Under the pieces are notes generated by a model. The model was not told the origin of the DNA, did no database searches, and was given only the letters and a program-made list of their open reading frames with translations. Source: Candidatus Levyibacteriota bacterium (GTDB taxonomy: Bacteria; Patescibacteriota; Microgenomatia; Levybacterales; UBA12049). From it: a DNA stretch of 36,664 nucleotides. This document shows positions 1 through 8,342 of the stretch, one piece after another (positions within the stretch are counted from its first letter, which is position 1; each line of letters starts with the position of its first letter). A program made the position numbers and the translations under genes. The DNA is taken from contig JACDET010000002.1 in assembly GCA_013816255.1 (NCBI GenBank), positions 1 through 36,664 on the forward strand, read 5' to 3'.

Positions 1-734
1 ATGTCGGATTTGAGAATTATCTTTTCGGGATACCCCAAGGATTACTCGTTCTCAAAGTGTTTTTACTTGCGATAGCAATAACTATTGTGTTTATGAAACG
101 TACCAATTTCTCCCCGATTGTACTGTTTATTATTTTATGGACTATCACAGCAATTTTTAGTGCATTCTTTTCAGGACGTCCGTACACGCATTATCTCTTG
201 ATGCTGCTCCCAAGCTTTTGTTTACTCGTTGGAATAGCTCTAACCAAATCATCAAAACCTGCGTACCAGTGGTTACGGCTTGGCATACTTGGTCTTGTTA
301 CTTTCATTATCTTTCTTTTCCCTATTTATGGAGTTGGTAAAACAATGGCATATTACCAAAATACATATCTTTTTATAAACGGACAACGGGATTTGCGGTC
401 ATATAGAGAGTTCTTTGACAGTAAAACGCCAAGAGATTATGTGTTAGCATCGTTTATCAAAGGCCACGTTAAGCCTGATGATGAAATCTTTATTTGGGGA
501 AATAGTGCGCAAATTTATGCTCTTTCGGACAAACTTCCACCGTATAAATATACTGTCGCCTATCATGTTATCCAAAGTGAAGTATTACTCAAAGAAACAC
601 AAGAGGCTATCGATATTGTGCAACCAAAGTATATAATTGTATTGCCAGAAACGCAGCCCTTGCCGTTTCGCGTGCCACTTTATATAATTCGATTTAACGT
701 GGAGGGAGCAATTATTTATGAACGCAGCCTTTAA
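1..734 (+). CDS. GT39/ArnT-like membrane glycosyltransferase, C-terminal part (5' truncated by window)
   Basis: The reading frame is open from base 3 to the TAA at 732-734, so the gene begins left of the window. A GTG at 57 is only an internal codon. The visible part has three or four hydrophobic segments, with a short SGRPYTHYLL stretch between them that is typical of polyprenyl-phosphate-sugar-dependent (GT-C fold, GT39-like) glycosyltransferases. A soluble C-terminal tail of about 110 residues follows, containing DDEIFIWGNSAQIYAL. In this family the enzyme moves a sugar from a lipid-phosphate donor to an envelope acceptor on the outer face of the membrane. The N-terminal catalytic loop with its Asp residues is not visible, so the assignment rests on topology and style. 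The gene overlaps the next one by 17 bases. The downstream WecA-like and UbiA-like genes could supply lipid-linked sugars. Confidence 0.6.
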   Translation, partial: VGFENYLFGIPQGLLVLKVFLLAIAITIVFMKRTNFSPIVLFIILWTITAIFSAFFSGRPYTHYLLMLLPSFCLLVGIALTKSSKPAYQWLRLGILGLVTFIIFLFPIYGVGKTMAYYQNTYLFINGQRDLRSYREFFDSKTPRDYVLASFIKGHVKPDDEIFIWGNSAQIYALSDKLPPYKYTVAYHVIQSEVLLKETQEAIDIVQPKYIIVLPETQPLPFRVPLYIIRFNVEGAIIYERSL

Positions 735-1071
735 ACAACTCAGAGCCGATAAAATTATCCGTTTGGGAATGACTATTTCTCTTGCGCTTATTCTACTCCA
801 TGCTGTATATTTAGCATTCTTTTATTTATCACTCCCACCAGTGCTCCCTTTGTATAATCAAATGCCATGGGGAGAATCAAGGCTAGGGTCACGTCTGGAA
901 ATATTGATACCGCTTGCAACAACCATTATTTTCTTTTTTATTAATTATATTCTCTTAGCAAAACTCTATAGCACAATGCCATTAGTTTCACGAATGATTA
1001 GCGTAACAACGTTATTACTTTCATTAGTATCAATAATATTTATTGTTCGCACCTTGCAGTTGATTTTGTGA
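718..1071 (+). CDS. Small integral membrane protein of unknown function
   Basis: This 117-residue protein has three predicted membrane segments, at about residues 17-39, 61-82 and 92-116. A loop between the first two carries LPLYNQMPWGESRLG. I do not recognise a named family. The start overlaps the end of the glycosyltransferase gene, and the TGA stop overlaps the ATG of the next gene (TGATG), so it is translationally coupled inside the polysaccharide cluster. A helper of lipid-linked glycan assembly is possible, but that is only inference from position. Confidence 0.7.
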   Translation: MNAAFKQLRADKIIRLGMTISLALILLHAVYLAFFYLSLPPVLPLYNQMPWGESRLGSRLEILIPLATTIIFFFINYILLAKLYSTMPLVSRMISVTTLLLSLVSIIFIVRTLQLIL

Positions 1072-2177
1072 TGATTACTTTGCCAGATATTACGACACTT
1101 TCTCTTTTACCTTTTGTTACTGCCCTTGTAGCTACAGCTGTACTTACTTTTTTTTCTATAAAGTTGGTTAAAAAGTTAGGCCTAATGGATGACCCTAAAT
1201 TGCATAAACATCCCGGCATAATTCACACCAAACCAATTCCAAGAGGAGGCGGTATCCCCTTATTTTTTGGAGCGCTGTTTGCTAGTCTCTTTTTTCTTCC
1301 TTTTAATAGTACGACATTCGCGATCTTTTTTGCCGCATTTCTTGCATTGGTCATTGGCGTTATTGATGACAAACTCAACGCGCAATCAAAAGATGTTTCG
1401 CCATATCTGAGATTTCTCGTAAATATCTTAACAGCTATTATTGTTGTTGGTAGTGGTGTTTCAATCCATTTTATAACAAATCCTTTTGGGCCTGGCGTCT
1501 TACAACTTGACGCGATTAAATTTGCAATTCCCATGCTCCCTTTTAGTCTTTTACTTTCTGACGTTGTGTCAGTTTTGTGGCTTATTTGGGTTATGAATAT
1601 GATTAATTGGAGTAAGGGGGTTGACGGACAAATGCCGGGAATTGTTGCAATTTCAGCAATTATCATCGGCATTCTCAGCCTCAAACTTGACCCCACGGGA
1701 CAAGGAAATTTCGTTGACGCACAGCTGTCATTTATTATTGCCGGTGCCGCTGTAGGATTTCTTCTCTTTAACTTTTATCCTGCTAAGATTTTTCCAGGAT
1801 ATGGGGCAACCGCTCTCTATCTCTTGTTAGGAGTTGCTTCGATCTTAACAAGTGCCAAACTTGCGACAGCAATTTTGGTCATGGCAGTGCCAATGGTTGA
1901 TGCATTATTTATCATTATTCGGAGAATTCTCAATAAAAAATCCCCATTCCAAGGAGACAAGAAACATCTTCACCATATTTTACTTAAATTAGGGTATAAT
2001 CAAAGACAGGTAGCGTTGTTTTACTGGAGCTTCTCTGTTATATTGGGACTACTTGCGCTATCACTTGAAAGCAAAAGTAAAATGTTTACAATCATTATGG
2101 TCATAGCATTTACAGGTGGGGCTTTACTCTTTTTACACAGGATTACCAAATCAAAAAATGAAGAACTCACTTCGTAA
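1071..2177 (+). CDS. WecA/MraY-like polyprenyl-phosphate sugar-1-phosphate transferase (glycosyltransferase family 4)
   Basis: This polytopic membrane protein (about 10 helices, 368 aa) should transfer a sugar-1-phosphate from a UDP-sugar to undecaprenyl phosphate, starting an envelope glycan. Family marks are PRGGG near residue 58, GVIDD at 96-100, NWSKGVDG at 179-186, P-x-V-D at 274-277, and HLHHILLKLG at 299-308 (the His-box of WecA/TagO). One site is odd. Where the family normally has F-MGDSGS after PAK, this protein has FPGYGAT (241-247), so the Mg-coordinating Asp is absent. I chose ATG 1071, which overlaps the preceding TGA, over GTG 1068. It overlaps the next gene by 20 bases. It could use an unusual sugar or have a rearranged metal site; WecA-like is more likely than MraY itself. 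Confidence 0.85.
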   Translation: MITLPDITTLSLLPFVTALVATAVLTFFSIKLVKKLGLMDDPKLHKHPGIIHTKPIPRGGGIPLFFGALFASLFFLPFNSTTFAIFFAAFLALVIGVIDDKLNAQSKDVSPYLRFLVNILTAIIVVGSGVSIHFITNPFGPGVLQLDAIKFAIPMLPFSLLLSDVVSVLWLIWVMNMINWSKGVDGQMPGIVAISAIIIGILSLKLDPTGQGNFVDAQLSFIIAGAAVGFLLFNFYPAKIFPGYGATALYLLLGVASILTSAKLATAILVMAVPMVDALFIIIRRILNKKSPFQGDKKHLHHILLKLGYNQRQVALFYWSFSVILGLLALSLESKSKMFTIIMVIAFTGGALLFLHRITKSKNEELTS

Positions 2178-3096
2178 CATATTCAGACTGCTCCGTCCGC
2201 GTCAGTGGATAAAAAACTTTGCAGTTTTCGCAGCTCTTCTTTTTAGTGGTCAACTCTTTAATATCGACCTCCTTCAAAAAGTTTCTGAAGGTTTTCTTGT
2301 TTTTTGTGCGATTTCAAGTGCGATTTATGTCATCAATGATATCCTCGACGTTGAAAAAGATAAACTACACCCATTCAAGCGGTATCGCCCGATTGCTAAC
2401 GGCCAAGTAACTGTTAAAGCAGCAATCACTGTTGCTACTATTCTAGCTGTTGGATCAATTTTTGCATCATACTTTATCGGACCTGCATTCTTTGTTATAA
2501 CTATTGTGTACTTTGTTTTACAGCTGGCATATTCTGCATACCTCAAACACATCGAAATTGTCGATATTTTGACCCTTGCTGCCGGATATATTCTTCGAGT
2601 TTTTGCAGGTGAAGTTGTAACTGATACACACATTTCAGCTTGGCTCTTTTTAACAGTTATTTCTTTATCACTCTTCTTAGCTATAGGGAAGCGCCGTTCA
2701 GAAATAACACTTCTTGCACATCAACCAGGCCCACAGCTTGCTACTCGTAAAACATTATCACATTATACAGATAAACTCCTTGACGTCTATCTTTCTATTT
2801 TTGCTACATCAACATTTATTTCGTATGCACTTTTTACCTTTCTTGAAGACCCGGCGGGTTTACAATTTGCTAATTTCGGACTTATTCCGGCCGACATTTT
2901 AGGAACATATCTACAGAGGAAATGGCTTATGATAACAATTATTCCTGTGGCGTATGGACTCATGCGCTATCTGCAGAGAATTTATGAAAAGCATGAAGGA
3001 GAAAGTCCTGAACGGTTACTTTTCTCAGATAGACCACTTTTAACATCGGTCATTATTTGGGTAATTCTTGTTATTATTCTTACCTATACTATTTAA
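2158..3096 (+). CDS. UbiA-family prenyltransferase, decaprenyl-phosphate phosphoribosyltransferase-like
   Basis: This is a membrane prenyltransferase of about nine helices. The N-terminus LLRPRQWIKN, the first Asp motif N60-D61-x2-D64-x3-D68 followed by HPFKRYRPIANG, and the second region (YSAYLKHIEIVD, then LRVFAGE) match the 5-phosphoribosyl-1-pyrophosphate:polyprenyl-phosphate branch of UbiA (Rv3806c type). That enzyme makes polyprenyl-phosphoryl-phosphoribose, precursor of lipid-linked arabinose or ribose. The open frame begins at GTG 2116, but ATG 2158 fits the family N-terminus. It is the last gene of the cluster and converges on the next gene with 12 bases between. With the GT-C enzyme at the window start, it suggests a pentose-containing envelope glycan (inference). 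Confidence 0.85.
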   Translation: MKNSLRNIFRLLRPRQWIKNFAVFAALLFSGQLFNIDLLQKVSEGFLVFCAISSAIYVINDILDVEKDKLHPFKRYRPIANGQVTVKAAITVATILAVGSIFASYFIGPAFFVITIVYFVLQLAYSAYLKHIEIVDILTLAAGYILRVFAGEVVTDTHISAWLFLTVISLSLFLAIGKRRSEITLLAHQPGPQLATRKTLSHYTDKLLDVYLSIFATSTFISYALFTFLEDPAGLQFANFGLIPADILGTYLQRKWLMITIIPVAYGLMRYLQRIYEKHEGESPERLLFSDRPLLTSVIIWVILVIILTYTI

Positions 3097-3108
3097 ACTT
3101 CAAGTAAT

Positions 3109-3957
3109 TTATTTGCTCGCGTAATCTGAACTTACCCATCCTTTTGTTCCATCCTCAAGACTTATTTCATACCAACCTGATTGCTCACTACTTAATGGAT
3201 AACTTTGTCCTGGGGAAACTCTCCCCACTTCGGCTCCTGTGGTAGCAGGAGTTGCGCGTACACGGAGAAATCCTGTTGGTGTGTCAAGAATCGTTACACG
3301 CGCTTGCACTGGGGTCGGTGTAGGAGTAATGCTAACCACGGAACTTGCGGCCTCAGATGCTACTTGTGGAGCTGTAGTGCTCGTACTGAGGTAGGCGGTC
3401 ACCGTTAATTTATATCCTCTTGGTGTTCTAATCCTCACTTCTTTTTCGTTATAGCCTTCTTTTCTGATTTTTAATACATGGTCTGACTCAGTAGGATCTT
3501 TGTGACTCAAAGGAGTTGTACCAATGGTCGCGTCATCAAGTAAAACCTCTGAACCTTGTGGAAAAGAAACAACGAGTAATTCAGTCTTCTCCCTTTCAGC
3601 GAGTGGTGAAAGGGAAATAATACTTCCCTCAGATAATGCATTCTTGCCGAATTTTCTATCTGCAACAGTTAAAACAGCTTCTGAAATAGTGATCTTTTCC
3701 TGAAACTCGCGCAGACTACTATCAAGCGGCACCAAGCGAATTGTATATTCTCCAGCTGAAAGCATATCAGCAGCTTCACATTTGCAAAGCGGCGTTTGCC
3801 CAAGATATTTATTGTTAAGATATACTTTGCTTTCAGGAGCCGAGGTGACTTGTAACGCACCTTTTTGTGCATTTATGCTGAGATAATATTGCACAGCTAA
3901 AAAGAGTGCAAGCGCTAAGACAAATGATGCGGCAAATATAAATAAAATTTTCTTCAT
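3109..3957 (-). CDS. Membrane-anchored PEGA-domain protein with C-terminal SH3b domain
   Basis: The protein (282 aa from ATG 3957) has an N-terminal membrane anchor or uncleaved signal (residues 1-23, MKKILFIFAASF). Two PEGA beta-sandwich repeats follow, at about 34-110 and 128-192, with VYLNNKYLGQTPL and VLLDDATIGTTPL as the diagnostic turns. Next come a Ser/Thr/Pro linker (TPTPTP near 213) and a bacterial SH3 domain to the end (GFLRVRATP, SGWYEISLEDGTKGWVSSDY). It probably acts outside the membrane, binding peptidoglycan or surface glycan. The open frame extends six codons upstream, but MKKIL is the natural signal start. It is transcribed alone and diverges from the transporter gene. Confidence 0.85.
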   Translation of the reverse strand: MKKILFIFAASFVLALALFLAVQYYLSINAQKGALQVTSAPESKVYLNNKYLGQTPLCKCEAADMLSAGEYTIRLVPLDSSLREFQEKITISEAVLTVADRKFGKNALSEGSIISLSPLAEREKTELLVVSFPQGSEVLLDDATIGTTPLSHKDPTESDHVLKIRKEGYNEKEVRIRTPRGYKLTVTAYLSTSTTAPQVASEAASSVVSITPTPTPVQARVTILDTPTGFLRVRATPATTGAEVGRVSPGQSYPLSSEQSGWYEISLEDGTKGWVSSDYASK

Positions 3958-4072
3958 GAGGTTAGATAGGTACATTTCATATTATCACAGAGGTCACAAA
4001 AATGAAAACTAAACAGTAAGTATTTTACTATCATTGTAGCATGCTCATCCATATGACATAATTAATAATACT
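3958..4072. promoter_or_regulatory. Divergent intergenic region between the PEGA gene and the EamA gene
   Basis: The 115 bases should hold promoters for both flanking genes. For the + gene, TTGTAG at 4034-4039, a 17-base spacer and CATAAT at 4057-4062 form a weak to moderate sigma-70 pair that ends 10 bases before the ATG at 4073. No clear pair was found for the minus gene, and no hairpin like those at 21686 and 24972 is present. Confidence 0.35.
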
Positions 4073-4954
4073 ATGTGGTTCTTTTTTGCTCTCGCTTCAG
4101 CAATTATCTATTCTTTTAGAGGTATTTTAGAGAAGAAAATTATTAGTAATGTCAATAATTATATTCTTGGATTTGCAGTCAGAGCATTTGCATTACCATT
4201 CTTCTTTCTGCCACTGCTTCTCTTTCCTGATAAAGTAGTTCCGCTCCAAAATCTTAGTCCAGAATTTTGGTTTGTTGTTTTCTTTATAGCGTTTATCTGC
4301 ACACCTCTTGAAACAATCTTTTATTACAAAGCCTTAGACGAAGAAGAAGTTTCATTCGTACTTCCACTCTTAAGTCTTGCTCCTGTTGTAACCCTTGGCT
4401 TAAGTGCTGTCATTTTGAAAGAGATACCAAATATATTTGGCATTATAGGAGTGCTTCTTATCATACTTGGTATTTACACCTTAAAACTTAGTCACGCAAA
4501 AGATGGATTACTTCAGCCGTTTAGACATATTAAAAATAGTCGAGGTGCACAACTTATGACAATTGTCTTTCTCTCTTTGGGTTTAGGAAGTGTCTTAGAC
4601 AAAATAGGCGTAGCAAATTCCAATGCATATTTCTTTGCTTTGATAAATTATATAGGAGTTTCACTTACTCTTTTTCTCATTGCGCTTGTAAAAGCCCGAG
4701 CGCATATGAAGGAGCAAAAAACGTACTGGAAACAGTTTTTATTAATCGGATCTGTTGTTGCCGGATATACACTATTATATTTACTTGCATTGGAAGAAAG
4801 TTTCGCTTCATATGCAATCGCTATACGTAACGCAAGTATCATATTTACGATTATTCTCGGTTACCTATTTTTTAAAGAGAAAGATCTCAAGCAGAAAATT
4901 CTTGCAGCAATCATCATATCTGCAGGGCTTATTTTTATAAAAGTATTAGGGTAA
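4073..4954 (+). CDS. EamA/DMT-superfamily transporter
   Basis: This 293-residue protein has ten predicted membrane helices arranged as two five-helix halves, the EamA layout. The first half ends in LLIILGIYTL and the second in LKQKILAAIIISAGLIFIK, the usual end of each repeat. Family members export or import small metabolites such as amino acids or nucleotide sugars. The substrate cannot be read from sequence. The gene stands alone on the + strand and its stop abuts the end of the convergent LysRS gene with no spacer and no visible terminator. Confidence 0.85.
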   Translation: MWFFFALASAIIYSFRGILEKKIISNVNNYILGFAVRAFALPFFFLPLLLFPDKVVPLQNLSPEFWFVVFFIAFICTPLETIFYYKALDEEEVSFVLPLLSLAPVVTLGLSAVILKEIPNIFGIIGVLLIILGIYTLKLSHAKDGLLQPFRHIKNSRGAQLMTIVFLSLGLGSVLDKIGVANSNAYFFALINYIGVSLTLFLIALVKARAHMKEQKTYWKQFLLIGSVVAGYTLLYLLALEESFASYAIAIRNASIIFTIILGYLFFKEKDLKQKILAAIIISAGLIFIKVLG

Positions 4955-7225
4955 TTATTGAGAAGTTTCTATACCAAAAGTTTCGAGCTTTCCTCCACAA
5001 TGTTTGATAATAATATCTACTGACTCTTGCAAAACTTGTTGCACTTTCTGTGGCGTTATAGCATCAAGTCCGTCGACATTAAGTAATATATTTTTCGTCT
5101 CTAATTGCACTGCTGTTCTTTGTGCATCGCGGAAATTAAAGTCGATGTTGTACCCACCCTTTTGATCAAAATAGGCAAGTTCTGTTTCTTTATATTTTGT
5201 CGATTCACTATCTCCCAACAAAAGTATCTCTTCATCAGCATTCGCAAAACGCAATTCGGTTGGGAACGCAATAGTATCCAAATCAAATGCTCCAACAGAA
5301 ATGCGATGTTTCATAACAACTAAATTATATGCATCAACGCATGTATTAATGGTGTACAAACCTTTCTTCAAAGCAACCCGCCTGAGTAGCGCTTCAGGGC
5401 TTGGTCTGCGGGAATGCCAGTCTACTCCCATCGCTTTGTAGAGTTTGCGGTAACTGATTATTTCAGGGTATTCCCCCAGTTGTTCTGTTGTTAACGAGTC
5501 CAAACTTTGTGACAACTCTTCTTTTGCCCTCTCTAAATCTGGATGAGATTTTTCGATTCGTACACCTTTAATGATAGCTGTTCCAACTGAAAGAGAAGGA
5601 TATTTATCCCCGACCTCTTTTGCAATAGAAAATAAGTCTGGTTTATTTAATCTCTGCAAGCTTGTATTTTCACTATGCGAAGACGAAGCATTTGCAGATA
5701 TAATCACTGCCTCATCAAATCGTTTCTTAACAAATTCACGATCGAGTGACAAGAGTAACCACGCAGCTTTGGGCCCATGATCTTTACCGATTAAGACTTT
5801 ATATATTGCTGCAAACGTTTCTTTCCCATTAAGTCCTAGGTCTTTCCCAAACTCATAAATCTGCGTCTGAAATGCTTCAGCATCCCATTTCTTATCAAGC
5901 TCTGCTCTAATCTTTGTGAGTAGATCTTTTTGGATAGCTGTAAGAACATGTGCTACCGCTGGAAGAGTATCTTGCACTAAAAATTTGTCAGACTCTGGTG
6001 CATATTCTGCAACATATACTTGCGCATATTGTGCCCATTCCTCAAGTCCTTCACTTGTAATTCTCTCTGACATGTTTGGCATCTGCACCCATTGTGCCAA
6101 AACAGAAAATCTAATTGTAGGAGGTTTCTTTATACCATCTACTTGTGATAATTCAAATGTTCTTGCAAGATCTTCATCTGTTTTATTAAAGTACGCATCA
6201 GCTGCCCTTTGATACTCATCAAAAAGATTTGGTATGGTGTTTTTCGTTAAGGGATCAAAATTTGTTTGTTGGCGGATATCCATTTTTACAATAAGAAATC
6301 TTGCCAACTCAGGCGGTAAAATTGTGAGGATATCACCGGCCGAAAATCCTCTCCCTTTTGATGATGACATCTTTTTCCCTCCAATAAGCATAAATTCGTA
6401 ACTCACTGGATACGGTATTGCGTAGTGCAAAACTCGCTCTGCAACAAGTGACGCCAAATCATGTGAGCCACCTCGGCTCATGTGATCTTTTCCAGCACCT
6501 TCAACGGTGACACCAATTGCCCGCCATTTCACCGGCCATTCAACTTTCCATGGCATCTTGCCTTTCATGCCATTTTCATCACTAAACGGAGATGTTTTCC
6601 CTTCGTATCCGCATCCTTTTGTCCATTCTGTCGCGTCAACTGGGCAACGATAGTGTACATTTTCTCCATCCCAATTGTAGACTCGTGTGGTACTTACTTT
6701 AGCACATTGTTCGCAATAAACTTGGAAAGGGTACCAGTCCGTAGCAATAGGTTTTTTATACATCTCTCGGTAAATGTCACGGACTTTTTCAGCGTTATCT
6801 AGAATTATTTTTATACCAGAATTCATCTTCCCTGATGTATATAAATCTTTTGTCCAAATGATTTCAGGATGCGAACCTAATTTGTTAAATGTTTCTTTGA
6901 ACTCAAGAGCATAGTATTCGGCAAAATTATTGTATCCTGCAACGGGAGATGGGATTTTAAAGAGTGGCATACCTAAATATTTTTCATATTTTTCCCGAGA
7001 TAAATAGGAAGGGATGTCGTCCATAGGATCGTGATTTTCAAAAACATACGTATAGTTAGTTTTCACTCCTTGATCTTTTAATGCTTTGTGGACCAAATCA
7101 TGAAGCACAACCCCCATAAGCGCGCCGACATGCACCCGACCGGATGGAGTCTTCATATCATCAACCCATTCAAGAGGTAATTTTCTTTTCTTTAATTCAA
7201 TTGCAACGTTATCAGCCCAGAACAT
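4955..7225 (-). CDS. lysS: Class I lysyl-tRNA synthetase fused to a PheT-type B3/B4 domain
   Basis: Residues 1 to about 525 are an archaeal-type class I LysRS, which charges tRNA-Lys in the cytosol. The HIGH-like motif is TPSGRVHVG (26-34), the KMSKS loop is KMSSSKG (285-291), and a zinc site is likely from C171, C174, C194 and C205. Usual class I enzymes end near 500-530 residues; this one has 756. From about 530 to 745 it carries a B3/B4 domain, with RRPSPEALLRRVALKKGLY and VDAYNLV followed by VGAFDLD, the signature of the editing domain of PheRS beta (COG3382-like). Fusion to LysRS is unusual; an editing or tRNA-binding role is inference. It is the last gene of the ATP-grasp/M20/LysRS operon, starting 2 bases after the M20 gene, and should be under the leader at 9766-9875. 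Confidence 0.93.
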   Translation of the reverse strand: MFWADNVAIELKKRKLPLEWVDDMKTPSGRVHVGALMGVVLHDLVHKALKDQGVKTNYTYVFENHDPMDDIPSYLSREKYEKYLGMPLFKIPSPVAGYNNFAEYYALEFKETFNKLGSHPEIIWTKDLYTSGKMNSGIKIILDNAEKVRDIYREMYKKPIATDWYPFQVYCEQCAKVSTTRVYNWDGENVHYRCPVDATEWTKGCGYEGKTSPFSDENGMKGKMPWKVEWPVKWRAIGVTVEGAGKDHMSRGGSHDLASLVAERVLHYAIPYPVSYEFMLIGGKKMSSSKGRGFSAGDILTILPPELARFLIVKMDIRQQTNFDPLTKNTIPNLFDEYQRAADAYFNKTDEDLARTFELSQVDGIKKPPTIRFSVLAQWVQMPNMSERITSEGLEEWAQYAQVYVAEYAPESDKFLVQDTLPAVAHVLTAIQKDLLTKIRAELDKKWDAEAFQTQIYEFGKDLGLNGKETFAAIYKVLIGKDHGPKAAWLLLSLDREFVKKRFDEAVIISANASSSHSENTSLQRLNKPDLFSIAKEVGDKYPSLSVGTAIIKGVRIEKSHPDLERAKEELSQSLDSLTTEQLGEYPEIISYRKLYKAMGVDWHSRRPSPEALLRRVALKKGLYTINTCVDAYNLVVMKHRISVGAFDLDTIAFPTELRFANADEEILLLGDSESTKYKETELAYFDQKGGYNIDFNFRDAQRTAVQLETKNILLNVDGLDAITPQKVQQVLQESVDIIIKHCGGKLETFGIETSQ

Positions 7226-7227
7226 AA

Positions 7228-8340
7228 TTAACTTTTATTATATAACGAAATACTCTTTTTGTAGACATCAACTACTTTTTCTAAAGAATTCAGATCCAAC
7301 CATTCATCTCGAGTATGTCCACCGCCACCAACAGGGCCAATACTTATAACTGGAATTTCTAATCTGTTAGCAAAAACGTTTTCATCAGCAACAGATGTTG
7401 CGTAAATAGGATGACAAGAATACAAATAAAAGATATTCTTTTCAATATTCTGTAAAAAAGTATTTTGCTGATCTACCTCATAACTTTCTCCGTATGGAGT
7501 TTTTCTCTTAAATGGTTTTATCTCAACGTGTATATCTTGTTCTTTTGCTTTCTGTAAAATATCCTTTAAAAACTTCTTACTATCTATATTTGGTGTCGTG
7601 AGAAATGAAAAGAATATTGTTGCTTTATCAGGGACAGAGAAAGAATCTGTTTCACTGTGCATTGTATGAAGAACTATCCTTGTTTTGCCCAGATGAGAGT
7701 GCGGTTGGAATTGCTCATTTTGTAGTAAGGCAACAAACCTTGCAGCCTGTTCAATAGCATTAATTCCTCGTTCACTTTCAGCTGCATGTGCTTTCTTTCC
7801 TGTAATATTTACCTCAAATAACATTCGTCCTTTCCTCCCATAACAAACACTAAAGTCTTGCGTGTAATCGTCAATCTGTCCACTCTCTCCCACAATTAGA
7901 AAACCAATATCTTTGAGTAAAGCGGAGTCGACTAAGTCATGTGCTCCTTGAGAGATGCCCTCCTCATCAACCCCAAAAATTAATTTGACAGGAAGGTTAT
8001 TTGCAACAGCATACGTGCCAGCTTGCAACATCGCTGCAATACCGCCTTTCATATCTTCTACTCCCAGTCCTTTGACAATATTGTCTTTTCGTATAACTTG
8101 ATATGGCGTCTCTTGATCTGATTCAGGTGAGACAGTATCCATATGTCCATAAAATCCAAGATATGTTTTTGCCACTCCGAAGGTAGCAACGAGATTAACA
8201 CGATTTTTATCAGTACATACTTTTTCAACGTGAAAACCAATTTCAGTTAAATAAGCAAATAAATATTCTCCAATCTCTTTTTCGTGGTTAAGTGGTGAAG
8301 GAATACTAACTAATTTTTCTAAAAGGGCTTGCGTTGTCAT
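7228..8340 (-). CDS. M20-family metallopeptidase/deacylase (ArgE/DapE/CPG2 group)
   Basis: This 370-residue di-zinc hydrolase has the family pattern H66-x-D68 (GHMDTV), D96 (GVEDMKGG), catalytic E126 with E127 (VDEEG), E152 (GESG), H185 in the dimerisation domain and H342 (GGGHTRDEW). M20 enzymes remove acyl or amino-acid groups from amino acids or peptides; members include acetylornithine deacetylase, DapE, LysK and carboxypeptidase G2. The exact substrate is not readable. It lies between an ATP-grasp ligase and LysRS with 2-base spacing on either side, so a substrate linked to lysine or DAP is a reasonable inference. LysK, the M20 enzyme that releases lysine from a carrier protein, is a possible analogue rather than an established match. 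Confidence 0.88.
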   Translation of the reverse strand: MTTQALLEKLVSIPSPLNHEKEIGEYLFAYLTEIGFHVEKVCTDKNRVNLVATFGVAKTYLGFYGHMDTVSPESDQETPYQVIRKDNIVKGLGVEDMKGGIAAMLQAGTYAVANNLPVKLIFGVDEEGISQGAHDLVDSALLKDIGFLIVGESGQIDDYTQDFSVCYGRKGRMLFEVNITGKKAHAAESERGINAIEQAARFVALLQNEQFQPHSHLGKTRIVLHTMHSETDSFSVPDKATIFFSFLTTPNIDSKKFLKDILQKAKEQDIHVEIKPFKRKTPYGESYEVDQQNTFLQNIEKNIFYLYSCHPIYATSVADENVFANRLEIPVISIGPVGGGGHTRDEWLDLNSLEKVVDVYKKSISLYNKS

Positions 8341-8342
8341 AG

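Noticed and set aside
1223-1696. Antisense open frame of 157 codons inside the WecA-like gene
   Set aside because: Its product has no family resemblance, and the + strand protein is clearly real by its motifs.
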